DNA from: Arachis hypogaea
Taxonomy: Eukaryota; Streptophyta; Magnoliopsida; Fabales; Fabaceae
Length of the DNA stretch: 64,000 nt
Assembly (NCBI RefSeq): GCF_003086295.3
Contig: NC_092040.1
Location: 61,731,559 to 61,795,558, forward strand
Reading direction: 5' to 3'
Part shown: piece after piece, positions 1 to 9,945 of the stretch
How positions within the stretch are numbered: position 1 is the stretch's first letter
Layout of the letters: each line of letters starts with the position of its first letter
The notes under the pieces: generated by a model
Told to the model about the DNA's origin: nothing
What the model saw: the letters and a program-made list of their open reading frames with translations, nothing else
The model's database searches: none
Position numbers and translations under genes: made by a program

Positions 1-335
1 AAAAAATATATATACAAAAGAAAAAAATAGAAAGAAAAAAAAGAAAAAGAAAAGAAATAAAAAGGGGACAAAATACCCCAAAGCGAAGCTCAATAATAAT
101 CAATGCATATGAGTTGTGATCAAGAAAGGAAAATGCATGAGTATGTGAAAAAGTGAAGAATGGGTAGTTAGGTTAGCACTTAAATTGTATAGGTTGTCAT
201 AGGTTAGGTGGAGAGCTTAGGTTAATCAAAGATTCCATTTCTAGTCCACTTAACCATATACAATCCTACCTCGACCCTAGCCCTATTACAACGTTATGGA
301 AAGACCTCATGATATTTGTATGCATGCATGAAATA

Positions 336-1216
336 ACTCAATTGTGGAAAGCCCTAGAAGCACAAGCCCTACCACGCGAACGCGTGCCCCACGCGTCCAC
401 GCCGTTTTTCAGAAAAAGGCCAACCATGCGATCGCGTCCCCCACGTGACCGCGTCACCCTAAAATTTGGCAAAATGAGTTTCAAAGAACGAGTTGCGCGA
501 CTGCGAGGGCTGCCCTCGCACTAATGGCACGAAACACTCCATGCGAACGCGTGACCCACGCGTCCGCGTCACTTCATAGAAGTGCTATCCGCGCGAACGC
601 GTGACCCAAGCGTCCGCGTCGCCTGTGCCGCACAGCTTATCCAGATCGGCCAAGATATCTTATCTTTTCTTCCCCAAATCTAAATCTTTTCTTTCCCTTC
701 TTATTTCTTTCTTCCTCCTTTCTTACTTTCTTTTTCGTTTTTCATTGGTGTTAAAATTTTCTTCTTCAACTATTGCATCTTTTCTTGAATTATTTTGGTG
801 CTTCATGACTTGTTTTATTCTGATTGGGTATTATTATTCATAAGTCAATGCTCATCTTTATAATACTGATACTCCTTTTGCATTGATATGCACTTACACT
901 ATCTTGCATTACCCACACTCTCTTCCCCATTGTTGCAACTTTTGCACTATTGATATGCCATTTGCTTCTACTATTTTCTCACTTGCATGTTGTAGCTACC
1001 ATGTACTTGAGACCTTTATTATTTGGCATTAACACCCATATTTTCTTTATGTTCTTATCTTTAATTCTGGGTTACTTTCCTTCTTTTTCTCTTCTTTCAG
1101 GATGGCTACCGAGGAAGGGAAAGGGAAAGGTTCTAACTGGGGAGACAGGCAAGTCAATCCGCACAATCTATAGAGAAAGGCATCAGTTGGTGCAGCCCGT
1201 CCACTTGTACATCTTA
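336..1216 (+). mobile_element. Chimeric 0.88-kb insert inside P1 interior
   Basis: This block interrupts the P1/N1-type interior and has no counterpart in N1. It begins with repeats built from ACGCGTCC and CGCGAACGCGTG (about 360-620), continues with a pyrimidine-rich leader, and ends with a splice-acceptor-like TTTCTTCTTTCAG followed by ATG at 1102 and a short basic reading frame beginning MATEEGKGKG. An 18-bp direct repeat, GTATGCATGCATGAAATA, lies at 318-335 and 1217-1234 on either side. It looks like a piece of another retroelement's leader acquired by template switching or by insertion with a target duplication. Confidence 0.55.
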
Positions 1217-1606
1217 GTATGCATGCATGAAATAGTTGATTGTTAGATGAAAAACAAATCTTGGAAAGCATGATTAGGGGAGAATTGAGTGAATCAACCC
1301 CAAACACTTGAGTGATTAGAGCGAATACACATCCGGTGAGGGTTCAATTGCTTAATTACATGTTTTCACCTGGAATCATCACTTTTCTTGCAAGTTTGTA
1401 AAATCTTCAATAACTCAATTCAATTGTGGATTTGATTTTATTGCTACTGCTTTATCCCTCATATGGTCACATATTTCTTCTCGGGAATTGATTTATTTTG
1501 ACAAGTAATTGCATCCATATAGATAGTTTTATTCATTTAAATAGGTTGCATTTAATTAGTTTGTATTGAATAAATGTTGATACCCTTTGCTTCTTTGTTA
1601 ATTCTA

Positions 1607-1642
1607 GCATGAGGACATGCTTGGTTTAAGTGTAGGGAGATT
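1607..1642 (+). promoter_or_regulatory. P1 pre-LTR hairpin and polypurine tract
   Basis: GCATG-AGGA-CATGC forms a perfect 5-bp stem with an AGGA loop at 1607-1620. It is followed by TTGGTTTAAGTGTAGGGAGA directly before the LTR start at 1643. The purine run is the likely plus-strand priming site. Equivalent hairpins precede the LTRs of N1, F0 and L1. Confidence 0.6.
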
Positions 1643-2013
1643 TGATGTACCACTATTTTGTGGTACATCTTGTACTTAATTTGGGTGGATTTTATCCACT
1701 TTTCCCATATTTATTCAATGAAATGACATGGTTTCATGACTTTCTCCTAATTTGTGCTTAAGTGTAAAAACATGCCTTTTAGGCCCTTAATTGGTTGATT
1801 TTAATTCACCTTTGATTCCACTAGATGCCTTGATGCATTTGTTAGTGATTTCAGGTTGAAAAGGTTAGGAATGGATCAAAGGAGCAAAGAGAAAAGCATG
1901 CAAAGTGGAGAATCCATGAAGAAACAAGGATTTAGGATGCTGAGATCGATGCGCACGCGCAACAGACGCGCACGCATGGAAAGTGAAATCGCATGCCGAT
2001 GCATACGCATGAC
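1643..2013 (+). mobile_element. P1 3' LTR, left part
   Basis: The LTR starts TGATGTACC right after the polypurine tract. Its first bases form a 10-bp perfect inverted repeat (1644-1653 with 1660-1669). The LTR is homologous to the N1 LTRs (reverse complement of 18939 downward) and to P2 at 46537. It is interrupted after ATGAC (2009-2013) by element A1 and resumes at 11473. Confidence 0.8.
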
Positions 2014-3240
2014 CGGTGCACGAAATTGCAATCACACTTTTGCAATTCCGCACAACTAACCAGCAAGTGCACTGGGTCGTCCAAGTAATACCTTACATGA
2101 GTAAGGGTCGATCCCACGGAGATTGTCGGCTTGAAGCAAGCTATGGTTATCTTGTAACTCTTGGTCAGGATATCAATAATTATCAGGTTTAATTGTGAAA
2201 AGTAAAAGAACATGAAATAAGTACTTGTTTTGCAGTAATGGAGAATAGGTTGAGGTTTTGGAGATGCTCTATCTTCTAAATCTCTGCTTTCCTATTGTCT
2301 TCTTCTTCAAGCACGCAAGGCTCCTTCCATGGCAAGCTGTATGTAGGGTTTCACTGTTGTCAATGGCTACCTCCCATCCTCTCAGTGAAAATGTTCAACG
2401 CGCTCTGTCACAGCACGGCTAATCATTTGTCGGTTCTCAATCAGGTTGGAATAGAATCCAGTGATTCTTTTGCGTCTGTCACTAACGCCCAGCCTTCAGG
2501 AGTTTGAAGCTCGTCACAGTCATTCAATCCTTGAATCCTACTCAGAATACCACAGACAAGGTTTAGACCTTCCCAATTCTCTTGAATGCCGCCATCAGTT
2601 CTAGCTTATACCACGAAGATTCTGATTAAAGAATCCAAGAGATATCTACTCAATCTAAAGTAGAACGGAGGTGGTTGTTAGGCACACGTTCATAGGTGAG
2701 AATGATGATGAGGATCACGGATCATCACATTCATCAAGTTTAGGAACAAGTGATATCTTAGAATAGAAGCAAGCATGATTGAATGAAAAACAGTAGTAAT
2801 TGCATTAATCCATCAAGACACAGCAGAGCTCCTCACCCCCAACCATGGGGTTTAGAGACTCATGCTGTAGAAAGTACAATGTAAACTGTGTAAAGTGTCA
2901 TGAGGTCCAGATACAATATCAAAAGGTCCTATTAATAGTGAACTAGTAACCTAGGGTATACTGAAGTGATTAAATGACGTAAAAATCCACTTCCGTGGTC
3001 CACTTGGCGTGTGCTTGGGCTGAGCATTGAAGCTTTCATGTGTAGAGACTTTTTCTAGAGTTAAACGCCAGCTTTTGTGCCAGTTTGGGCGTTTAACTCC
3101 AATTTTTGTGCCAGTTCCGGCGTTAAACGCCGGGAATTCTGAAACTGATTTGCAACGCCGGTTTGGGCCATCAAATCTCGGGCAAAGTATGGACTATTAT
3201 ATTTTGCTGGAAAGCGCAGGATGTCTACTTTCCAACGCAT
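2014..3240 (-). repeat. A1 3' LTR, lacking its U3 end
   Basis: Aligns collinearly with 9946-11170 of the 5' LTR. Similarity stops at TTTCCAACGCA (3240). The remaining roughly 297 bp of U3 present in the 5' LTR (11171-11467, including the terminal TGATGAGCGG) are absent here. Env-like coding sequence is joined directly instead, so a deletion removed the LTR start, the polypurine tract and the env-like 3' half after insertion. Confidence 0.88.
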
Positions 3241-3523
3241 TTGAGTAGAATTCCTGAACCATGTTTCTTCCAACCTTTGTCTCAGGGTTGGTTAGAACTT
3301 CCCATCCTCTATTTCGAATTTGCTCTTGGATCTCCGGATATTCATCTTCTTTCAGATCAAATTTAACTTCCGGGATCATTGACCTTAGACCCATTATTTT
3401 GTGGTAATGGTCTGCATGTTCCTTGGTTAAGAACCTCTCTTGACTCCAAAGGTCCTTTGGAGCATTCTCTTTCTTGCCTCTTGAATTGGTTTGTTTTCCT
3501 TTGAGGTTTGTTTTTCTTAGCAT
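3197..3523 (-). pseudogene. Env-position ORF fragment (plant transposon protein domain) fused into the LTR
   Basis: Starting at the ATG at 3523, the frame reads through a basic leader and then a block containing RFLTKEHADHY, IPEVKFDL and IRNRGWEVLTNP, ending EFYSNA. This resembles the 'putative plant transposon protein' domain found downstream of pol in Athila-like elements; its role is unknown. After EFYSNA the frame runs directly into LTR sequence and stops at 3197, so only the N-terminal part survives. The frame can be extended upstream to 3640, but that extension is hydrophobic leader sequence. The family assignment is from memory of the motif. Confidence 0.6.
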
Positions 3524-3904
3524 AGTGATCACGGAAAAACACACCAAACTTAGAGGTTTAATTATCCTCAAGTAAAAGAAAGGAAAGAGGAGAGAGAGGA
3601 GGAGAGCAAATTCGAATGGTGGGGAAAGGGGAATGGTCAAACGTGTATTTATAAGGGAGGGGGAAAGATTTTGAAAATTTTGAAGGAGATTTGAGAAGAT
3701 ATGGAAGGAATTTGAGAGGTATTTGAGTTTTTGAAGAAGATTTGGAAGGGATTTGAAAGAGATTTGAAGAATAATTTTAATTTTGAAAATTTGAAGGTGA
3801 ATGATGAAAGTTTGAAATGTGTTTATGTAGAAAATTATGGATCAAAACAGGAAAGTTTGAAAAAATTTGAATTGGAAAGCAAAATCTCTGTCCCCCACCT
3901 ATCT

Positions 3905-4200
3905 GGTGTTAAACGCCCAGAATGGTATCCATTCTAGCGTTTAACGCCCAAATGTTGGCCAATTTGGGCGTTTAACGCCCAACCAGGTGCCCTAGCTGGC
4001 ATTAAATGCTAGAAATCCCTTCATCACTGGGCGTTTTGCTAAACGCCCAGGATGCTGCACACCTGGCATTAAACGCCCAGAATGGTGCCCATTCTAGCGT
4101 TTAACGCCCAAAATGGTACCTTTACTGGCATTAAACGCCCAGAATGGTGCCCATTCTGGCGTTTAACGCCCAGAGTACCCCTTACTGGCGTTTTTTTGCC
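3905..4200. repeat. GGCGTTTAACGCC minisatellite, A1 3' region
   Basis: About eight imperfect units combining TTAAACGCCCAGAATGG and ATTCTAGCGTTTAACGCC, partly palindromic, lying between the integrase gene and the env-like fragment. The same core recurs in the A1 LTR (3060-3140) and near the gag/pol junction (8225-8370). Confidence 0.85.
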
Positions 4201-4388
4201 AGCAAGCTCCTTTTCTCTGCTTTTTGCATTGAATCCTTCTGTAACTCTGTGAATTCCTTCAATTTTGATGATCGCCCCTTGAGAATATATATCAAACTTT
4301 TATAAAAAAAAATAGATAACCTGCTAATGACTGGGTTACCTCCCAGCAAACGCTTCTTTACTGTCTTTAGCTGGACCTTTACTGAGAT

Positions 4389-5294
4389 TCATTCAAGCCT
4401 CAGTTTTGAGCATTCTTGCTCAAAATTGCTTTCAAGATAATGTTTGATCCTCTGTCCATTAACAATGAACTTTTTGTCAGAATCAATATCATGAAGCTCA
4501 ACATATCCATATGGTGACACTTCTGTAATCACATACGGACCCCTCCACCGGGATTTAAGTTTTCCTGGGAATAGTCTGAGCCTAGAGTTGAAGAGCAGAA
4601 CTTTTTGTCCTGGCTCAAAGACTCTGGATGACAACTGCTTGTCATGCCACTTCTTTGCCTTTTCCTTATAAATTTTTGCATTTTCAAAGGCACTGAGTCT
4701 AAATTCATCTAGCTCATTTAGCTGAAGTAATATTTTTTCACCAGCTAACTTAGCATCCAGGTTTAGGAATCTGATTGCCCAGTAGGCTTTATGTTCCAGT
4801 TCCACTGGCAGATGACAGGCCTTGCCATACACAAGTTGGTATGGAGAGGTTCCTATAGGGGTCTTGAATGCTGTTCTGTATGCCCATAGAGCATCATCCA
4901 AGCTCTTTGCCCAATCGTTTCTACGGGCAATTACAGTCCATTTTAAGATTCTTTTTAGCTCTCTGTTAGAGACTTCAGCTTGCCCATTTGTCTGTGGATG
5001 ATACGAAATTGATACTTTGTGGCTAATTTCATATCGGACCGTAGCAGAGTACAGCTGTTTATTGCAGAAATGAGTGCCCCCATCACTGATTAGTACTCTG
5101 GGAACACCAAACCTGCTGAAGTTGTGTTTCTGGAGGAATTTCAGCACGGTCTTAGTATCATTAGTGGGTGTAGCAATTGCTTCTACCCATATAGATACAT
5201 AGTCCACTGCCACCAGAATGTAAGTTTTTGAGTATGATGGTGGGAACGGACCCATGAAGTCGATTCCCCATACATCAAACAATTCAATCTCCAA
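4389..5294 (-). pseudogene. A1 integrase, catalytic and C-terminal part
   Basis: An open stretch of 301 codons encoding the integrase core, which joins retroelement cDNA to the chromosome. The DDE residues are visible as [15 protein letters not shown] and [11 protein letters not shown]. The C-terminal segment includes [15 protein letters not shown], a typical Ty3/gypsy DNA-binding tail. The zinc-binding half lies just upstream (5525-5304) and is separated by an in-frame TAA, so the enzyme would not be made whole. The catalytic residues themselves look intact. Confidence 0.9.
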
Positions 5295-5303
5295 GATCCC
5301 TTG

Positions 5304-5525
5304 TTAAGGCATGGCGTACCCATGAGGCAAGTTACCAGCTCTTTGGCAACTGTCACAGTTACGCACAAACTCTCGGGCATCTCTATAGAGAGTAGGCCAG
5401 TAGAAGCCACATTGGAGGACCTTAGTGGCGGTTCGCTCACTTCCGAAATGTCCCCCATACTGTGATCCATGGCAATGCCACAGGATCTTTGGTGCTTCCT
5501 CTCTAGGTACACATCTGCAAATCAT
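5304..5525 (-). pseudogene. A1 integrase zinc-binding domain
   Basis: In the frame ending at 5304, histidines in WHCHGSQYGGHFG and the pair CDSCQ supply the HHCC zinc-binding pattern of retroviral-type integrases, with GFYWPTLYRDA between. The frame ends in a TAA (reading GYAMP then stop) directly before the catalytic domain at 5294. Upstream the reading frame is closed by other stops, so this is a piece of the broken polyprotein. Confidence 0.85.
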
Positions 5526-6181
5526 TCCGTTTGCACATCTCTTAAAGAGATATGGTTCATCCCATAGGTAGTACTTGGCATCTGAAATTAATTTTTTCTT
5601 TACACCCTGCTGTACTCCTGGGGTATGAACCTCACAGCTTTATAATTTGCAATGTCTGCAAACCATGGAGCTTCCTGGATGGCAAAGAGTTGCTCATCTG
5701 GAAATGTCTCAGAGATCTCAGTAGAAGGGAGGGACGCCCCAGCTACTGGTTCTATTCAGGACAGATGATCAGCCACTTGGTTCTCTGTCCCTTTTCTGTC
5801 TCTTATTTCTATATCAAACTCTTGCAGAAGTAGCACCCACCTTATGAGCCTAGGTTTTTAATCCTGCTTTGTGAGTAAGTATTTAAGAGCAGCATGGTCA
5901 ATGTACATAATCACTTTTGATCCTACTAAATAGGATTTAAACTTGTCAATGGCATAGACCACTGCAAGTAACTGTTTTTTTGTGGTTGTCTAATTCTTCT
6001 GTGCGTCATTTAGAACACGGCTAGCATAATAAATGACGTGCAGAAGCTTGTTATGCCTCTGTCCCAACACTGCACCAATGGCATGGTCACTGGCATCACA
6101 CATTATTTCGAATGGCAATGTCCAGTCTGGTGCAGAGATGATTGGTGCTGTGACCAGCTTGGCTTTCAGGGTCTCAAATGC
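5526..6181 (-). pseudogene. A1 RNase H region, broken by stops
   Basis: Continuing the reverse transcriptase frame past the TAG at 6182, conceptual translation gives AFETLKAKLVTAP, CDASDHAIGAVLGQ, YYASRVLNDAQ and [11 protein letters not shown], the Ty3/gypsy RNase H (the enzyme that removes the RNA strand). Stops interrupt it near 6182, 5991 and 5861, and more follow before the integrase. It is non-functional. Confidence 0.82.
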
Positions 6182-7975
6182 CTACAGACACTGTGTGTTA
6201 AACACAAATGGTGTGTCAGCAGCTAGCAGGTTGCTTAGAAGTTTTGCAATTTTTGAAAAATCCTTTATAAACCTCCTGCAGAATCCTGCGTGCCCCAGAA
6301 AGCTTCTGATTGCCTTAACATTGGCAGGTGGTGGTAATTTTTCAATTACCTCTACCTTTGCTTGATCCACCTCTATTCCCTTGCTTGAAATTTTGTGCCC
6401 ATGGACAATTCCTTTAGTCACCATAAAGTGACATTTCTCCCAGTTTAAGACCAGGTTAGTCTCTTGGCACCTTTTTAGGACAAGTGTTAGATGGTTAAGA
6501 CAGGAGCTGAATGAGTCTCCATATACTGAGAAGTCATCCATGAAGACTTCCAGGAACTTCTCCACCATATCAGAGAAGATGGATAGCATGCATCTCTGAA
6601 AAGTTGCAGGTGCATTACACAGACCAAAAGGCATTCTTCTGTAGGCAAACACGCCAGAAGGGCAAGTGAATGCTGTTTTCTCTTGGTCCTGAGGATCTAC
6701 TGCAATTTGGTTGTAACTTGAATAGCCATCCAAAAAGCAGTAATAATCATGACCAGCTAGTCTTTCTAGCATTTGGTCTATGAATGGTAAAGGAAAATGA
6801 TCCTTTCTGGTGGCTGTGTTGAGCCTTCTGTAGTCAATACACATACGCCACCCTGTAACTGTTCTTGTAGGAACCAGTTCATTCTTTTCATTATGAACTA
6901 CTGTCATGCCTCCCTTCTTGGGGATAACTTGGACAGGGCTTACCCAGGGGCTATCAAAAATAGGATAAATAATCCCAGCCTCTAGCAATTTAGTGACCTC
7001 TTTCTGCACCACCTCCTTCATGGCAGGATTTAGCCGCCTTTGTGGTTGAACCACTGGTTTGGCATCATCCTCCAATAGGATCTTGTGCATGCATCTTGCT
7101 GGGCTAATGCCCTTAAGATCACTTATGGACCATCCAAGAGCTGTCTTGTGTGTCCTTAGCACTTGAATTAGTGCTTTCTCTTCCTGTGAATTTAAAGTAG
7201 AGCTTATGATCACTGGAAAAGTGTCACCCTCTCCCAGAAATGCATATTTCAGGGATGGTGGTAGTGGTTTGAGCTCAGGTTTGGGAGGCTTATCCTCTTC
7301 CTGAGGAATTTTCAAAAATTCTTTTGTTTCCTCTGGTTCCTCCTGATTAGGATGAACATCCTTGAAGATGTCCTTTAGCTCTGATTCTAGACTTTCAGCC
7401 ATATTGATCTCTTCCACCAAAGAGTCAATAATATCAGTGCTCATGCAGTCATTTGATGTGTCTGGATGCTGCATAGCTTTGACAGCATTCAACTTGAACT
7501 CATCCTCATTGACTCTCAGGGTTACTTCCCCTTTTTGTACATCAATAAGAGTTCGTCCAGTTGCTAGGAAAGGTCTTCCTAGAACGAGAGTTGTACTCTT
7601 GTACTCGTCCATTTCCAGCACTACAAAGTCAGTTGGAAAGGCGAATGGCCCAACCTTGACAATCATGTCCTCAATTATGCCTGATGGATATTTAATGGAG
7701 CCATCAGCAAGTTGGAGACATATCTGGGTTGGTTTGACTTCTTCAGTCAACCCAAGCTTTCTGATACTGGATGCAGGTATTAGATTGATACTTGCGCCAA
7801 GGTCACATAGAGTTGTCTTGGTGCAAGCACCTTCTAATGTGCATGGTATCATAAAGCTTCCTGGATCTTGAAGCTTTTCTAGTAAGCTTTTCAGAATGAC
7901 TGCACTGCATTCTTCAGTGAGAAATACTTTTTCAGTTTCTCTCCAATCCTTCTTATGACTTAAGATCTCTTTCAT
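6182..7975 (-). pseudogene. A1 protease and reverse transcriptase
   Basis: An open frame of 597 codons. The aspartic protease active site is at LCDLGASINLIP (about residue 58). The reverse transcriptase runs from about residue 300 with WRMCIDYRRLN, MPFGLCNAPATFQRCM and the catalytic FMDD at about 478-481, then connection-domain text such as GHAGFCRRFIKDFSKIA. The frame stops at TAG (6182) at the RNase H boundary. The upstream segment to 8079 (FARFADYLRTLEIKIPFAEALEQIP) is in the same frame but preceded by a TAG. The protein resembles Athila-lineage pol. Its ATG at 7975 is only the first available Met, not a natural start. Confidence 0.92.
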
Positions 7976-8074
7976 GAACTTAGCATAAGAAGGTATTTGC
8001 TCAAGTGCCTCTGCAAACGGAATCTTTATTTCAAGAGTCCTTAGATAGTCTGCAAAGCGGGCAAATTGCTTATC

Positions 8075-8314
8075 CTATTCCGCTTGGCGGAGTTTCTGAG
8101 GATAAGGCATCTTGGCTTTATATTCTTCAACCTTAGTTGCTGCAGGTTTATTCCTAACAAAGGTGGTTGGAGAAGCCTTTTTATAGGGGTTACTATCAGC
8201 ACTCTCATGTGTCTGATTCCTCATTGGCGTTTGAACGCCAGGATTGGGTAAGGAATGGGCGTTTAACGCCAACTTTTCCCCCTTTTCTGGCGTTTGAATG
8301 CCAGAACTGGGCAA
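8075..8314 (-). pseudogene. A1 gag-to-protease linker
   Basis: An open stretch in the same frame as the protease. It contains minisatellite-encoded residues and then KAKMPYPQKLRQAE followed by a TAG at about 8077. KMPYP is typical of the gag-protease joint in Athila-like polyproteins. The gag frame at 8397-9395 differs by one base, so an indel within the GGCGTTT-type repeats (8225-8370) or beside them has broken the original gag-pol continuity. Confidence 0.7.
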
Positions 8315-8370
8315 GGAATGGGCGTTTAACGCCAGCTTTTCCCCCCCTTTCTGGCGTTTGAATGCCAGAA
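8225..8370. repeat. Three-copy GGCGTTT/AACGCC repeat at the gag/pol joint
   Basis: About 2.5 units of roughly 58 bp, each with TGGCGTTTGAATGCCAGAA and GGGCGTTTAACGCCA. They lie inside the coding linker, and the gag and protease reading frames on either side are out of register. Confidence 0.85.
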
Positions 8371-8396
8371 GTATTCCTCTCTGGGCTCTTACTGTC

Positions 8397-9395
8397 CTAA
8401 GAGGAATTTTGGGCAGTGGTTTGGTTATCCTCTGTCAATTGTTCCTTTCCTGGCTTTTTGCTACTTTGAGCAGTGTTATTCAATGTCTTTCCACTCCTCA
8501 ACTGAACTGCTTGGCATTCTTCTGTTATCTGTTTAGATAACTGCTGTTTTGTCTGATTTAACTGTGATTCTATGTTCTTGTTGGCAATTTTAGTTTCTTG
8601 AAGCATCTCTTTAAATTCTGCCAACTGTTTTGTCATCAGGAGTAATTGCTGATTAAGCTCAACAATCTGTTCTTGAGGATTAGGATCAGTAGCTACTGCC
8701 ATAGCTTCTTCTTTTGTAGAGAGCTCACTGCTAGAATACAAATGTTGATTGCTAGCAACAGTATCTATGAGTTCTTGAGCCTCTTCAATCGTCTTTCTCA
8801 TATGTATAGATCCACCAGCTGAGTGGTCTAGAGACATCTGAGCTTTTTCTGTAAGCCCATAGTAGAAAATGTCTAACTGTACCCACTCTGAAAACATTTT
8901 AGAGGGGCATTTTCGTAGCATACCTCTATACCTCTCCCAGGCATTATAAAGGGATTCATTATCCTCTTGTTTAAAGCCTTGGATGTCCAGCCTTAGCTGT
9001 GTCATCCTTTTTGGAGGGTAAAATTGATTCAGGAATTTGTCTGATAACTGTCTCCATGTTTTTATGCTTGCTGTGGGTTGGTTATTCAACCACCTTTTAG
9101 CTTGATCTTTTACAGCAAATAGAAACAGTAATAATCTGTAGACATCCTGATCCACCTCTTTATCACATACTGTATCAGCAATTTGTAAGAACTGTGCCAG
9201 AAACTCAGTAGGTTCTTCCTGTAGAAGACCGGAATACTGGCAATTTTGCTGCACCATGATAATAAGTTGAGGATTTAGCTCAAAGCTGCTTGCTTTAATG
9301 GGAGGTATACAAATGCTACTCCCATATGCAGCTGTAATGGGGTTAGCATATGACCCCAGAGTCCTTCTAGACTGCTCAATTCCACTTAGGTCCAT
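8397..9395 (-). CDS. A1 Gag capsid-like protein
   Basis: 332 codons from the ATG at 9395. The retrotransposon gag fold is recognisable from DKEVDQDVYRLLLFLFAVKD, AKRWLNNQPTASIKTW and LSDKFLNQFYPP through YRGMLRKCPS and IFYYGLTEKAQMSLD (residues about 70-190). A glutamine-rich coiled coil follows (about 235-290), then the Athila-style AVQLRSGKTL near residue 305. Gag forms the cytoplasmic particle that packages element RNA. The frame ends at a TAG; in intact relatives it continues into protease, so this is probably the front of a broken gag-pol. No zinc knuckle is seen. Confidence 0.88.
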   Translation of the reverse strand: MDLSGIEQSRRTLGSYANPITAAYGSSICIPPIKASSFELNPQLIIMVQQNCQYSGLLQEEPTEFLAQFLQIADTVCDKEVDQDVYRLLLFLFAVKDQAKRWLNNQPTASIKTWRQLSDKFLNQFYPPKRMTQLRLDIQGFKQEDNESLYNAWERYRGMLRKCPSKMFSEWVQLDIFYYGLTEKAQMSLDHSAGGSIHMRKTIEEAQELIDTVASNQHLYSSSELSTKEEAMAVATDPNPQEQIVELNQQLLLMTKQLAEFKEMLQETKIANKNIESQLNQTKQQLSKQITEECQAVQLRSGKTLNNTAQSSKKPGKEQLTEDNQTTAQNSS

Positions 9396-9921
9396 GATGG
9401 AGAAAGGGAATATGATATGGATTCACAAGTAAAGTAAAAAAAAAAATTTATTTGACCGAAAATAATAAAATAAAGCAAATGGAAAAAAAATTAAATTTCG
9501 AAAACTAAAAGAAAATAAGATCAAAGCAAATTGAAAACTAAATCAATTAATAAAAAAGATTTTGGAATTAGCAATTGAAAGGATATGATTGAAAATTATT
9601 TTGAAAAAGATTTGATTTTTGAAATAAGGAAAGAGAAAAACAACAAAATGACACCAAACTTAAAATTTTTAGAAAATCAAACACAAATTTTCGAAAATTT
9701 TAAAGGAAAACACAAAGAAGACACCAAATTTAGAATTTTTAAAGATCAAGAAAGGACTAAGAACATGCAAATTCGAAAAATTAAAAGAAAACAAAGGCAT
9801 GCAATTGACACCAAACTTAAAATATGAAACTAAACTCAACTAAAAGACTCTAAACCAACAAAAATAAAACAGTCCTAATCTAAGCAACAAGATAAACCGT
9901 CAGTTGTTCAAACTCGAACAA

Positions 9922-9939
9922 TCCCCGGCAACGGTGCCA
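9922..9939 (-). other. A1 primer-binding site (tRNA-Asp)
   Basis: On the minus strand TGGCACCGTTGCCGGGGA is complementary to the 3' end of plant tRNA-Asp, with one mismatch (the usual form is TGGCGCC). It lies seven bases inside the 5' LTR and marks the start of minus-strand DNA synthesis. Confidence 0.9.
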
Positions 9940-9945
9940 AAAACT

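Larger units (their letters stand above)
1..1642 (+). mobile_element. Element P1 (Pipoka-like), internal 3' region
   Basis: Non-coding interior of a plus-strand LTR element whose 5' part lies upstream of the window. Bases 1-335 and 1217-1642 align, in reverse orientation, with the interior of element N1 at about 19080-19740: same A-rich tract, same GTATGCATGCATGAAATA word and the same text before the LTR. The stretch ends in a hairpin (1607-1620) and a purine-rich tract ending GTAGGGAGATT just before the LTR at 1643, which is the likely polypurine tract. The short open frames here have no recognisable product. Confidence 0.75.
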
